The notes: generated by a model from the sequence alone, not told the origin. Shown: positions 47,764 to 57,071, counted from the stretch's first letter. The stretch is 64,000 nt of DNA from Syntrophobacteraceae bacterium (GCA_031292215.1 JARLHO010000050.1:18582-82581); one strand, 5' to 3'. Numbers and translations: made by a program.

Positions 47764-47971
47764 CCGGACACGTAGTGTCTACTGATGGTTTCACATGGTC
47801 TCACTTGGGTTTCAGTGTTTGGGACCAGAACCTGACCCAAACCATGAGCACGCCGCTAAAACTGCTCTTCGAGGACTGCTATCATTAGTAAAAATTATAG
47901 CCCGCTGCCTGCGATCCCCCCAAGACCCCTCCTCCCCCCCTCAATGCTGTTGAGTTAAGCGACTAGAGCGA

Positions 47972-48049
47972 CGATCGTGATCCCGGAGGGATCAAAGCCA
48001 TTAGCCGGGCGGTTGAGGCCGTAAGGCCGATACCCCCGGAAAAGAAAGA
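47972..48049 (+). repeat. Dispersed intergenic repeat (ATCCCGGAGGGATCAAAG type)
   Basis: It contains GATCCCGGAGGGATCAAAG, CATTAGCCGGGCGGTTGAGG and CCGTAAGGCCGATACCCCCGG, a string of short complementary blocks. This resembles a dispersed repeat known from several environmental bacteria. The 47764-48346 stretch has no supported gene. Confidence 0.5.
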
Positions 48050-48066
48050 GACGACCCCGTGAGGGA

Positions 48067-48184
48067 GCGCAGACCGGGCGCAGACCGGGCGCAGACCGGA
48101 ACCGAGGGGCGCAGACCGGGCGCAGACCGGAACCGAGGGGCGCAGACCGGGCGCAGACCGGAACCGAGGGGCGCAGACCGGAAC
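48067..48184. repeat. Minisatellite of GCGCAGACCGG units
   Basis: A 31-bp composite unit (GCGCAGACCGGAACCGAGG plus GGCGCAGACCGG) is repeated about three times with nearly no change, plus extra 11-bp units at the left. It is non-coding and has no spacers of CRISPR type. Confidence 0.85.
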
Positions 48185-48346
48185 CATCAATCAAGATATC
48201 TCTGATCATATTGGCTCCCCGCCTTCCCCGGGAATTAGTGGTGTTCAAACAGGCAGGAAAAGCTCGGGACTTCTTAACTCAACAACATTGTCCTCCCCCT
48301 CCCCGCATCCTTCCAATTGCCCGTCCACTGTTAAGTTTTGTAAAAA

Positions 48347-48368
48347 GGTGACACTTTGCGTTGTCACC
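48347..48368. promoter_or_regulatory. Dyad operator upstream of the TauE sigma54 promoter
   Basis: GGTGACA and TGTCACC form a perfect 7-bp dyad with an 8-bp spacer, 85 bp before the -24 box. It differs from the GTTGCATGCAAC sites, so another NtrC-type regulator (perhaps the one at 43452) is expected to bind. Confidence 0.6.
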
Positions 48369-48452
48369 CTCAAAACAGCCACAAAATCGATTTGAAATAT
48401 AAATATTTAATTAAATCAACATGTTACGCTTGATATGCAAAACTCTCCCGAT

Positions 48453-48466
48453 GGCATGCAAGTTGC
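48453..48466 (+). promoter_or_regulatory. Sigma54 (-24/-12) promoter of the TauE/SafE gene
   Basis: TGGCATGCAAGTTGCC: GG and GC are exactly 10 bases apart, with TTGC at -12. It lies about 100 bp upstream of the start at 48565. Confidence 0.8.
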
Positions 48467-48564
48467 CTCTACACAGCTTGGCCTGGTAGACGCGAGTTGC
48501 TGCCGCTTCGCATCTCGACTGATTCTCATCGTATTTCATTCTCAGCTTGAGGAGGTTTGTGCAC

Positions 48565-49860
48565 ATGAGCGGTCCAAGGCAAGTCTATGAGTTTTTGCAG
48601 AATGCGTCCATTGCCCATGCGCAGTGGGAGCTGGAAGTGTCGACCTCAATTTTTAGGAGCCGCAAGAAGCTTTTGATCCTGCTTGTGCTGTGTCTTCCCG
48701 TTCTGCTCGTTTCCATAGTCGGGGCGGCTACCATGCTCGGGGGCAAGGAAGCGTACGCTCCGGCGTTTTGTACGACGTCAGTGCTCTTAATGTCAATACT
48801 GGTCGGAGTGATTGCCGGGTTGATCACCGGCTGCATCGGAGCGGGCGGGGGGTTCATCGTTACGCCGGCCCTCATGGCTGTGGGGGTAAAAGGAATTCTG
48901 GCTGTGGGCACCGACCTTTTCCATATTTTCGCCAAAGCGATCATGGGAACCACCGTTCACAGAAAGCTTGGCAATGTTTCTCTTAGCCTTGCGGCGGTGT
49001 TTACTGTCGGCTCGTTTGTCGGCGTCTACGTTGGAGGAACGATAAACAGGGCGATCTATAATATCAATCCTGTATTGAGCAACGCTTTCATCAGCCTTAT
49101 CTACGCCCTTCTTCTTGGTTTTCTGGGCTTCTACGCTCTCTATGACTTCCTGAAAAATGTAAGAGGAGTTCAGGCCACAAAAATCGATGCTCACGGCAGT
49201 GCAAACGCCGGAACCACGGGTCTGGCGACGAAGATACAGAACATAACTATTCCGCCGATGATCCGGTTCGACGAGGATTTTGTCCCCGGAGGCAAAAAGA
49301 TTTCCTGGGTGATGATCACCGGGGGCGGCGCGGTTGTGGGTATGCTTGCGGCCATCATGGGAGTTGGGGGCGGTTTTGCGACCTTTCCCATGTTTGTCTA
49401 TGTCTTTGGTGTTTCTTCCATGACAACGGTAGGCACCGACATCCTTCAGATCATCTTCACCGCCGGTCTTGCTTCCATTACCCAGTACGCCATCTACGGG
49501 TTCATATTCTACTCCCTGGCGATGGGGCTTCTGATCGGCTCTCTTGTGGGCATCCAACTCGGCGCCCTTGTCACCAAGGTGGTCAAGGGCATTCACATTC
49601 GCGGGTTTTATGCCACGGTCATCCTGGCCGGCTTTTTCAACCGGGTCTCTACACTGCCGGCGAAAATGACCCAGCTTGGACTGGCAAACTTCCCCAAGTC
49701 TGTGACCGGAGCCATCGAGACGGGTGGCAATATACTTTTCTGGGCCGCGACAGGATTTTTCGGAGTTTGGCTGTTTACCAAATTCATAACCAATCTGAAG
49801 GTGTTTCGACAAGAATCGTTGGGCCGCAAAGCTCCCGTGGAGTCTATTGCTCAACCCTAG
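48565..49860 (+). CDS. TauE/SafE-family membrane exporter
   Basis: The ATG at 48565 follows GAGGAGG. The 431-residue protein begins with a cytoplasmic stretch of 40 residues. It then has about nine membrane segments in two homologous halves, each with the family motif: GLITGCIGAGGGFIVTPALM (near residue 95) and MLAAIMGVGGGFATFPMFVY (near 255). TauE/SafE proteins export sulfite, sulfoacetate and related sulfonates or thiosulfate. In a probable sulfur-metabolising anaerobe, sulfite or thiosulfate is a reasonable substrate, but this is inference. Promoter of sigma54 type. It is followed by a two-helix membrane protein gene. Confidence 0.88.
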   Translation: MSGPRQVYEFLQNASIAHAQWELEVSTSIFRSRKKLLILLVLCLPVLLVSIVGAATMLGGKEAYAPAFCTTSVLLMSILVGVIAGLITGCIGAGGGFIVTPALMAVGVKGILAVGTDLFHIFAKAIMGTTVHRKLGNVSLSLAAVFTVGSFVGVYVGGTINRAIYNINPVLSNAFISLIYALLLGFLGFYALYDFLKNVRGVQATKIDAHGSANAGTTGLATKIQNITIPPMIRFDEDFVPGGKKISWVMITGGGAVVGMLAAIMGVGGGFATFPMFVYVFGVSSMTTVGTDILQIIFTAGLASITQYAIYGFIFYSLAMGLLIGSLVGIQLGALVTKVVKGIHIRGFYATVILAGFFNRVSTLPAKMTQLGLANFPKSVTGAIETGGNILFWAATGFFGVWLFTKFITNLKVFRQESLGRKAPVESIAQP

Positions 49861-49940
49861 AATGGGATGGCCGATCGGAGACAATCCCGGAGCTTACGAC
49901 TAAATCAAGCGGCGCGAACATCGCCCGGAGGAGACAAAAT

Positions 49941-50660
49941 ATGCTGATCGCCGATAAAAAAACAATGAGTTTGGGACTCTTTCTTGGCTTAACCTTCCTT
50001 GGAGTCCTGGTCCTGATTTTTTCCCCCGTGTGGGGGCAGGGAAAGAACGGCCTGAAATTCTCAGACAGGCTGTTTAATTCGCTGGCTAAAGGTTCAGCCT
50101 ATTTTATTCCGGAAGTCACAGGAAACCTCAAAAAATTCGAAAATCAGCAACTGGTGGTAAGCGTAAAGATGAAAGATGCCGGGGAAGCGGCCTCGGCCTG
50201 GAAGGTGCTTTCGAAGACCGCGCCCAACACCACTATGCAGGGCGTTGTGCTAAAGGTCCAAACGCCCATGGCCCCGTTGCTTGGAGCTGCCTTGCGCGAT
50301 GCCGACTCGATGTATTTTAACAAAGGCCGGGAGATCGGCCAAAGGTATGGCATGGATGAACAAAAGGCTATGGAGAGCTGGTATGGCGCATTAAAGGGGG
50401 CGTCAAAAGCGCTCCAAAAGGGTTCCCGAAATAACATCGAGCAGTCCAATATTATTGAGGAAGTCATGACCAAAGCCATAGAGCCGGCATACAACTTCTA
50501 CAAGATCCCGGCGGAAAAGATAAGCCAAAGGGCCTGGCTCGTAACCGGCATGCTTCTCTTTTATATCCTCTACACCTTGTGGTGGGGGTTTGCGATTTAC
50601 TTTCTGTGCGAGGGTTTTGGCCTCAGCATGTCCAAGGCGAAGACCAAAAGGGAAGTGTAA
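49941..50660 (+). CDS. Membrane protein with two terminal helices, unknown function
   Basis: The ATG at 49941 follows GGAGGAGAC. The 239-residue protein has a membrane helix at about 10-30 (LGLFLGLTFLGVLVLIFSPV) and one at about 200-222 (WLVTGMLLFYILYTLWWGFA). Between them is a soluble, probably periplasmic, domain of about 165 residues (NLKKFENQQLVVSVKMKDAG, MESWYGALKGASKALQKGSR). I do not recognise the family. Its place directly after the exporter (80 bp) suggests an accessory subunit. Confidence 0.7.
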   Translation: MLIADKKTMSLGLFLGLTFLGVLVLIFSPVWGQGKNGLKFSDRLFNSLAKGSAYFIPEVTGNLKKFENQQLVVSVKMKDAGEAASAWKVLSKTAPNTTMQGVVLKVQTPMAPLLGAALRDADSMYFNKGREIGQRYGMDEQKAMESWYGALKGASKALQKGSRNNIEQSNIIEEVMTKAIEPAYNFYKIPAEKISQRAWLVTGMLLFYILYTLWWGFAIYFLCEGFGLSMSKAKTKREV

Positions 50661-50770
50661 GGAGGCCTCGGGGGGGGATGGCGGCCCGGATTTGCAAGGC
50701 GCTGGGACAAAGCGTGCTGCAAGGCCGCCACAGCCGATAGGGGAAAAAGATTTTACTCTAAACGGTTTCT

Positions 50771-52546
50771 ATGATGACGGGCGGGCATATGTCACTGGCA
50801 AACAACTCGAAGGATAAGACCAGACGCGCAAGCCGGGTGGAAAGACTAAAGCTCTGGGAGTTGCCGGAGCACGGCGCCTCCCCCGAGCGCTACAAAATAC
50901 TTCGGCGCAATATTTTCATCCTGATGATTTTTGTGACTACTGTCCCGCTCGTCATCATGGCGGCCATCAACTATCACGAATACCAGGCGGGTTTGAAGCA
51001 GGAAATCCTAAATCCTCTTCGGGCGACGGTAAGCCGCACGACCCATTCTTTCGACCTTTTCCTGGCTCAGAGGCTTTCGGCGGTAAGTTTTGTCGCCTCC
51101 GCCTACGGCTACGACGACCTGGTGAACGAACAGACGCTGGGCCGAGTTTTCCGGGTGATGCGGGAAGAATTCGGCGAATTTGTCGACCTCGGCGTGATTA
51201 GCGCGCAGGGAATCCAGCTCGCCTATGTGGGGCCCTACGATGTCAAGGGGAGGGACTATTCGAAACAGAACTGGTATCACCAGGCGCAAATCAAGGGGAC
51301 CTACATCAGTGATGTCTTCCTGGGATACAGAAAATTTCCCCATATCGCCTTCGCGGTCCAGCGCTGGAACAGGCAGGGAAAAACCTGGATTTTACGAGCC
51401 ACCATAGATACCCGGCGGCTAAATACCTTCGTCTCCTCCATGGAACTGGACCGGGCGAGCGACGCCTTTTTGCTAAACAAGGAGGGAGTCCTGCAGACGC
51501 CTTCGAAGTTCTACGGGAAAACTCTTGAAAAATTTCCACTGCAGTTGCCTCCCACGACCTACCAGGCGAACGTGATAGAGATCGGAAATGGACATGGCGA
51601 CCTGGCTTTTCTGGCATACACCTACTTTGCCGACTATCCCTATATCCTGGCGGTGGTAAAGCAGCGAGCGGAGGTGATGAAGTCGTGGTATTCGATGAAG
51701 AGCAACCTTATAACGGTCTTTGTCGTCAGCGTAATCGTAATATTTCTGGTGGTATTCGGACTAACGGACCAACTCGTCAAACGAATCGAGGAGTGCGACG
51801 AAAAACGTGAGGCAGCATTCAGACAGATGGAGCACAACCACAAGCTGTCCTCGATCGGGCGTCTGGCAGCAGGGGTGGCCCATGAGATCAACAATCCCAT
51901 GGCGATCATAAATGAGAAGGCAGGCCTCATGAAGGACCTCATCGAGTATGCGGATGAGTTCCCCCAAAAGGAGAGATTTCTTACCATCACCGACTCGATT
52001 TTGAATGCGGTAAACCGCTGCGGCGCCATCACCCACAGGCTTCTGGGATTTGCCCGGCGAATGGATGTAAATATTGAAATATTGGATGTTGGCGACATTG
52101 TCAAAGAGACCCTCACGTTTCTCGAAAAGGAAGCCCTCTACCACAACATTGAACTGCAACTCGAGTTTTCCGTGGGCCTTCCGGGGGTAGCCGCCGACAG
52201 GGGACAGCTCCAGCAGGTGTTCTTAAACCTTTTAAACAACGCTTTTGCCGCGGTCCAAGACGGGGGAGCGATCAGCATCTCGACACGGGCAAGGGGTCCG
52301 CAAACCGTGGCGGTGGCAATCCGCGACAACGGGTGCGGCATGTCGGAAGATACGCTCGAACACATTTTTGAGCCTTTTTTCAGCACTAAGGGCGCCCGGG
52401 GAACCGGCCTGGGCCTTCCGATAACCTATGGCATAGTCAAAAAGCTGGGTGGCGAAATAGAGGTCGAGAGCAAGCAGGGGGAGGGGACCACCTTTACGGT
52501 CCTGCTCCCGGTCAAAGTTCCGGATGGATCGAATTTTTCCTATTGA
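50771..52546 (+). CDS. Membrane histidine kinase with periplasmic Cache-type sensor
   Basis: The 591-residue protein has a membrane helix at about 45-65 and a periplasmic sensor of about 230 residues (VGPYDVKGRDYSKQNWYHQA, GTYISDVFLGYRKFPHIAFA, typical of dCache). A second helix is at about 308-330. A HAMP-less linker precedes HisKA with GVAHEINNPMAI (His near 371). The ATPase has FLNLLNNAFAAV, DNGCGMSED and ARGTGLGLP. The start is uncertain (ATG 50771 or 50789; no clear ribosome site). It is closely related to the kinase at 61606. It is followed by a lone receiver gene. Confidence 0.91.
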   Translation: MMTGGHMSLANNSKDKTRRASRVERLKLWELPEHGASPERYKILRRNIFILMIFVTTVPLVIMAAINYHEYQAGLKQEILNPLRATVSRTTHSFDLFLAQRLSAVSFVASAYGYDDLVNEQTLGRVFRVMREEFGEFVDLGVISAQGIQLAYVGPYDVKGRDYSKQNWYHQAQIKGTYISDVFLGYRKFPHIAFAVQRWNRQGKTWILRATIDTRRLNTFVSSMELDRASDAFLLNKEGVLQTPSKFYGKTLEKFPLQLPPTTYQANVIEIGNGHGDLAFLAYTYFADYPYILAVVKQRAEVMKSWYSMKSNLITVFVVSVIVIFLVVFGLTDQLVKRIEECDEKREAAFRQMEHNHKLSSIGRLAAGVAHEINNPMAIINEKAGLMKDLIEYADEFPQKERFLTITDSILNAVNRCGAITHRLLGFARRMDVNIEILDVGDIVKETLTFLEKEALYHNIELQLEFSVGLPGVAADRGQLQQVFLNLLNNAFAAVQDGGAISISTRARGPQTVAVAIRDNGCGMSEDTLEHIFEPFFSTKGARGTGLGLPITYGIVKKLGGEIEVESKQGEGTTFTVLLPVKVPDGSNFSY

Positions 52547-52581
52547 CCCACCTCTTAGCCAGACGATGAGGAGAGCTGATA

Positions 52582-53022
52582 ATGAAAATCAGGGTGCTTT
52601 TGGTCGACGATGAAAAAGACTTTGTGGAGGCTCTTGGCGAGCGTCTCGAAGTTCGAGGCTTCGAGGTCATGAAGGCGTTTTGCGGCGCCGAGGCCCTTGC
52701 TTTGTTAAAAGAGCAGGAGGCCGATGTAATCGTTTTGGACATGTTGATGCCCGGAAAAGACGGGCTGCAAACGCTTCGCGAGATAAAAGAGATAAGGCCT
52801 CTTGCCGAGATCATTTTGTTAACGGGCCACGGGACCCCGGGAAAAGGGGTCGATTCGATCCAGACCGGCGCGTTCAACTACATGACCAAGCCGGCCAACT
52901 TGAAGGACTTGCTCGAAAACATCCTCAAGGCCTACAAATGCAAGTCGGAGCATGAGGAAAGGATTCGCCGGGCGAATATCTTGCGCGTAGAGCTCTCGCT
53001 TGGCGATCCGGACATCGGGTGA
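52582..53022 (+). CDS. Single-domain response regulator
   Basis: The 146-residue receiver has LLVDDEKDFVEALGERLEVR, Asp52 in VIVLDMLMPGKDG, Thr in IILLTGHGTPGKG and Lys in YMTKPANLKDL. The tail has no output domain. GGAGAG precedes the ATG. It follows the kinase gene by 35 bp and is the likely phosphoacceptor in a relay. The next gene is a SulP transporter. Confidence 0.92.
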   Translation: MKIRVLLVDDEKDFVEALGERLEVRGFEVMKAFCGAEALALLKEQEADVIVLDMLMPGKDGLQTLREIKEIRPLAEIILLTGHGTPGKGVDSIQTGAFNYMTKPANLKDLLENILKAYKCKSEHEERIRRANILRVELSLGDPDIG

Positions 53023-53111
53023 AAAGGTCGCGCCAGGGAGGAATAGTTGGAAACCAAAGCCGCTCAGCTTGTCCACGTTACTTGAGTTCTATTCGATAGA
53101 GGAGGTGAGAG

Positions 53112-55286
53112 TTGGATATTCCGGTTCAACGAAAGGCTTTCAAAGCGTCCTCCCTGCTTCTTAGGGTTTTTCCATTTTTCGGTTGGGCAGGCAGCCTCAA
53201 CCCGAGTACGGTAAAAGCCGACTTTATTGCCGGGCTAAGCGTTGCTCTCGTATTGATCCCCCAGTCCATGGCCTATGCGCAGCTCGCGGGACTCCCCCCC
53301 TATTACGGCTTGTACGCTTCCCTTTTTCCGCCCCTTCTTGCCGGATTGTTTGGTTCCAGTCGCCAACTGGCAACCGGTCCGGTGGCCATTGTCTCCCTCA
53401 TGACAAATGCGGCTCTGGCGCCGTTGGCTACCGCCGGCAGCACCGCCTACATTGCTTATGCGATACTCCTTGCCCTGATTGTCGGCCTTTTCCAGTTGTG
53501 CATCGGAGTCCTACGCCTCGGAATGGTCGTAAATTTTTTGTCCCACCCGGTGGTCAATGGTTTTGTCAATGCCGGCGCCGTGATCATCGCCTCATCGCAA
53601 TTGGCGAAGTTGTTCGGGGTCCCGGTGGGCGAATCGGCGCACCAATACGAGACGGTCTACAAGGTGATCGTTTCGGCGATTCAATATACCCATTGGCCCA
53701 CACTTGCTCTGGGCATTTTCGCGTTTGCAATTATGTACGGGTTGAAATGGATCGATCGCAGGATCCCAAACGTCCTGGTCGCCGTGGTGGTGACTGTGGT
53801 GATCTCCTGGGCCACGGGGTTTGAACGTAACGCCAAGGTCGGCGTGGACGCCTTTGCGGTTGCCGAAGTCCGGGGGCTAATAGACGATTTCAATGCCGAT
53901 CTACGGGAAATGAAAACGCTTGAGGCCAAGAAGGCGGCTCTGGCCGCCGAGATCTCTTCGGCCGAGAAAGCCTTCGGCTCTCGCGGCCAAAAAACTTTCG
54001 ATCTCAAGCAACAGGCGCTAAACGTTGCCTTCAACCGGGAAGAGCTTAAGGAAAAATCGGGCAAGATCGGTGGAAAGCTTCGCAATTACCTGTTTAGTGG
54101 CGTCGCGGGGCCGAAGGGAGAACCGGTGTTTTACGCAAAGGGTCATGTTCCCGAGGCAATGTTGACCGATGGACGGACCTGGAGAATCAAGGTAAAAAAC
54201 GACCCTCTCGACCCTCGGGGACTTACAATGAGCGGGGGCGGCAATGTGGTGGGAAAGATCCCCAAAGGGCTACCCTCGTTTGCCATCCCGAATATGAACG
54301 TAAAGGTAATGCTGCAGCTATTTCCTCTTGCTGCCATCATCTGCCTTCTGGGATTTATGGAGGCGATCTCCATTGCAAAGGGCATGGCGGCTCAAACCGG
54401 TCAGCGTCTGGATCCCAACCAGGAACTCATCGGTCAGGGGATCGCCAACATCGTAGGCTCCTTTAGCCTGGGCTATCCGGTCTCGGGCTCTTTTTCGCGC
54501 TCTGCGGTAAACCTTCAGTCGGGCGCCAAGACCGGGCTCTCGAGTGTTTTTACCAGCATCTGCGTGGCCATCGTGTTGCTCTTTTTTACTCCGCTCCTCT
54601 ACTATCTGCCGGAATCGGTTCTGGCGGCCATTATCATGGTGGCCGTTCTGGGGCTCATAAATATCTCGGGGTTTGTCCATGCCTGGAAGGCCCAGTGGTA
54701 TGACGGGCTAATTTCGATAATCACCTGTGTGGCCACCCTTATTACGGCCCCAGACCTGGAACTGGGCATAACTATCGGAGTGGTCTTATCTCTTATGGTA
54801 TTTCTGTATAAGAGCATGCGCCCAAAGGTTACAACTCTTTCCATGTATCCCGATAAGTCCTTTAAAAGCGCCAGGCAGCATGGCCTGAAGGAATGTAAAC
54901 ACATCGCCATGATCCGATTCGAGGGCCAGCTCTTCTACGCTAACGCGGGATTTTTGGAGGACATGATCTTCGACCTCACGATGAACAAACGCGAGTTAAG
55001 GCACATTCATATCGTGGCCAACGGAATCAACGACATGGACTCATCGGGTGAGGAAATTCTCTCCCTGGTGGTGGAGCGAGTACGCAGCGCCGGCTACGAT
55101 ATCTCTTTTTCCGGGCTAAATGAAAACGTGATGGAGGTGCTCAAGCGAACCCACTTGTATGAGAGGATAGGAGAAAGAAACATATTCTCAACCATGCAGG
55201 CCGCCATTCAGACCATCCACTCCCGATCCCACACCCGGTGCAGGGAAGATGAATGTCCTCTCATGACGGTATGCTTCATAAATTAG
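53112..55286 (+). CDS. SulP-family anion transporter with STAS domain and a large cytoplasmic insertion
   Basis: The TTG at 53112 has GGAGGTGAGAG directly before it. The 724-residue protein starts with the SulP core (FIAGLSVALVLIPQSMAYAQ, LAGLPPYYGLYASLFPPLLA, GLFGSSRQLATGPVAIVSLM). The second half has SFSRSAVNLQSGAKTGLSSV. A STAS domain forms the last 140 residues (HIAMIRFEGQLFYANAGFLE, NGINDMDSSGEEILSLVVER). At about 256-375 an insertion of some 110 residues, partly coiled coil (LEAKKAALAAEISSAEKAF), interrupts the normal connection before GKIPKGLPSFAIP. It transports sulfate, bicarbonate or similar anions; the substrate is unknown. Confidence 0.9.
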   Translation: MDIPVQRKAFKASSLLLRVFPFFGWAGSLNPSTVKADFIAGLSVALVLIPQSMAYAQLAGLPPYYGLYASLFPPLLAGLFGSSRQLATGPVAIVSLMTNAALAPLATAGSTAYIAYAILLALIVGLFQLCIGVLRLGMVVNFLSHPVVNGFVNAGAVIIASSQLAKLFGVPVGESAHQYETVYKVIVSAIQYTHWPTLALGIFAFAIMYGLKWIDRRIPNVLVAVVVTVVISWATGFERNAKVGVDAFAVAEVRGLIDDFNADLREMKTLEAKKAALAAEISSAEKAFGSRGQKTFDLKQQALNVAFNREELKEKSGKIGGKLRNYLFSGVAGPKGEPVFYAKGHVPEAMLTDGRTWRIKVKNDPLDPRGLTMSGGGNVVGKIPKGLPSFAIPNMNVKVMLQLFPLAAIICLLGFMEAISIAKGMAAQTGQRLDPNQELIGQGIANIVGSFSLGYPVSGSFSRSAVNLQSGAKTGLSSVFTSICVAIVLLFFTPLLYYLPESVLAAIIMVAVLGLINISGFVHAWKAQWYDGLISIITCVATLITAPDLELGITIGVVLSLMVFLYKSMRPKVTTLSMYPDKSFKSARQHGLKECKHIAMIRFEGQLFYANAGFLEDMIFDLTMNKRELRHIHIVANGINDMDSSGEEILSLVVERVRSAGYDISFSGLNENVMEVLKRTHLYERIGERNIFSTMQAAIQTIHSRSHTRCREDECPLMTVCFIN

Positions 55287-55322
55287 GTGGCGCAAAGACT
55301 CTAACCACACAAGGAAAATGCC

Positions 55323-56543
55323 ATGCCCGTTATCGCGCTCTTCAGCGGTTCCTGTTGTCGGGAAGAAGAAGTGGTTCAAAAGATTCTCGACGCCACAGGC
55401 TACGAACTCGTTACGGACAAGGATTTAGTGGCAGAGACAAGCAGGCGGTTTGACGTCGAGCAGGGAAAACTTTTCTCGGCCATGACCCGAAAGGCCTCGA
55501 TTTTTAACAATTTCACTCATGAAAAGGAACGATCCCTGGCCTATCTCAAGTGCGCCCTCTCCGATATCTTGCGCCGGGACAATCTTTTGTTGACCGGCTT
55601 TGCCGGGCTTCTTCCGCCAAGGGAAATCTCCCATGCCATAAAGATCTGCCTCATTGCGGATATGCGCTACAGGTTCTGCGCAGCGATCGAAAGGGAGAAT
55701 CTTTCGGAAAAAGACGCTCTCAAAAAGATTCGAAAAGACGATGAGAGCCGCGCGACCTGGGTGGAGTACCTATACGGAAACTGCGACCCGTGGGCGGCCG
55801 AACTCTACGATTTGCTAATTCCCATGGACAAATACGGCACAGATGAGGCGGCGCGCCTGGTTTGCGACAACGCGGGAAAACAGGTGGTACAGGTAAGCGA
55901 TGTATCCCGCCAGGCGGTGGAAGATTTTGCGCTTGCCGCGAGGGTTGGCGCCACGTTGGCCCGGGAGGGCCACAGCATCCCGGTGACGGTCAAGGATAAC
56001 AAGGTGATCGTTACCATAAACAAGCACGTCCTGATGCTTTCTTCCCTGGAAGATGAGCTGAGAAGAATTATCCTGACTGTCCCCGGTGTCGGGGAGGTGG
56101 AGACGGTGGTTGGACCCGGCTACTACCAGACCGATATCTATCGAAAGATAGACTTTAGCCTGCCTACGCCTTCGAAGGTCTTGCTGGTAGATGACGAAAG
56201 GGAATTTGTCCAGACTCTGTCTGAGCGGTTGCAGATGCGCCATATCGATTCGGCGGTGGTCCATGGCGGTTTGGAAGCCCTGGATGTAGTCGATGAAGAT
56301 GAGCCCGAAGTGATGGTTTTGGATTTGAAAATGGCGGGAGTAGACGGCCTGGAGGTGTTGCGCCGAGTAAAAGCGCAACATCCCAAAGTGGAAATCATTG
56401 TCCTTACCGGTCATGGATCCAAAGAAATGGAGGCTCTCTGCATGGAGATGGGCGCCTATGCCTATCTGGAAAAGCCTGTGGACATAGCAATCCTTACCAA
56501 GAAGATGCAGGAAGCCTACCGGAAGCTCAAGGAGAACAAGTGA
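55323..56543 (+). CDS. Cytidylate-kinase-like/BON-like/receiver fusion protein
   Basis: The 406-residue protein has three parts. Residues 1-195 resemble the cytidylate kinase-like (Cytidylate_kin2) family (VIALFSGSCCREEEVVQKIL, LLLTGFAGLLPPREISHAIK, AIERENLSEKDALKKIRKDD, LYDLLIPMDKYGTDEAARLV). The glycine-rich loop is altered and may not bind ATP. Residues about 210-275 are BON-like (VTVKDNKVIVTINKHVLMLS, RRIILTVPGVGEVETVV). Residues about 285-400 are a receiver with DDEREF, Asp near 334 in VMVLDLKMAGVDG and Lys in YLEKPV. It is tightly coupled to the next receiver gene (TGATG). Confidence 0.82.
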   Translation: MPVIALFSGSCCREEEVVQKILDATGYELVTDKDLVAETSRRFDVEQGKLFSAMTRKASIFNNFTHEKERSLAYLKCALSDILRRDNLLLTGFAGLLPPREISHAIKICLIADMRYRFCAAIERENLSEKDALKKIRKDDESRATWVEYLYGNCDPWAAELYDLLIPMDKYGTDEAARLVCDNAGKQVVQVSDVSRQAVEDFALAARVGATLAREGHSIPVTVKDNKVIVTINKHVLMLSSLEDELRRIILTVPGVGEVETVVGPGYYQTDIYRKIDFSLPTPSKVLLVDDEREFVQTLSERLQMRHIDSAVVHGGLEALDVVDEDEPEVMVLDLKMAGVDGLEVLRRVKAQHPKVEIIVLTGHGSKEMEALCMEMGAYAYLEKPVDIAILTKKMQEAYRKLKENK

Positions 56544-57001
56544 TGTCCCTCGATGAGATCCGAGTGCTGCTGGTAGATGACGAAAAAGAGTTTTTGGAAA
56601 CGCTCGTAAAGCGCCTGGTAAAACGAAAACTCAAGGCTTCGGGGGTGGGCGGCGGAGAGCAGGCTCTTCTGGCTCTGCGGGAAAAACCCGTGGACGTAGT
56701 GGTTCTCGACGTCAAGATGGCCGGCATGAACGGTATCGAGACCCTCAGGGAAATCAGGCGACACTATCCCCTGGTGGAGGTGATCATGCTTACGGGTCAT
56801 GCCAACTTGGAGGCTGCCATCGAGGGAATGGAAATCGGGGCTTTCGATTATCTTACCAAGCCGGTGGAAATCGACGAACTGCTCTACAAGGTCCAGGACG
56901 CCTATCAAAAGAAGGCGCTTCAGGAGCAAAAGATCGCCCTCATGCAGGCCGCCGCCGGGCCTTTGCCAAAACCGGGGGCATCGGATTTACTGGAAGGCTA
57001 A
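56543..57001 (+). CDS. Single-domain response regulator
   Basis: The 152-residue receiver has VLLVDDEKEFLETLVKRLVK, Asp in VVVLDVKMAGMNG, Thr in VIMLTGHAN and Lys in YLTKPVEIDELL. A helical tail (AYQKKALQEQKIALMQAA) follows. The ATG shares a base with the stop of the fusion gene upstream. No output domain is present. It is close to the receiver part of that fusion, suggesting duplication. Confidence 0.92.
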   Translation: MSLDEIRVLLVDDEKEFLETLVKRLVKRKLKASGVGGGEQALLALREKPVDVVVLDVKMAGMNGIETLREIRRHYPLVEVIMLTGHANLEAAIEGMEIGAFDYLTKPVEIDELLYKVQDAYQKKALQEQKIALMQAAAGPLPKPGASDLLEG

Positions 57002-57071
57002 ATACGATAAGAGCCGGGCCGCCGCAACCTCGGACGCGGTTTTATCGAAGAATGAAATTTGGAGTTCACAA

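Noticed and set aside
48067..48184. Possible CRISPR array
   Set aside because: The units adjoin without unique spacers, are GC-rich and short, and no cas genes are in the window; it is a tandem repeat.
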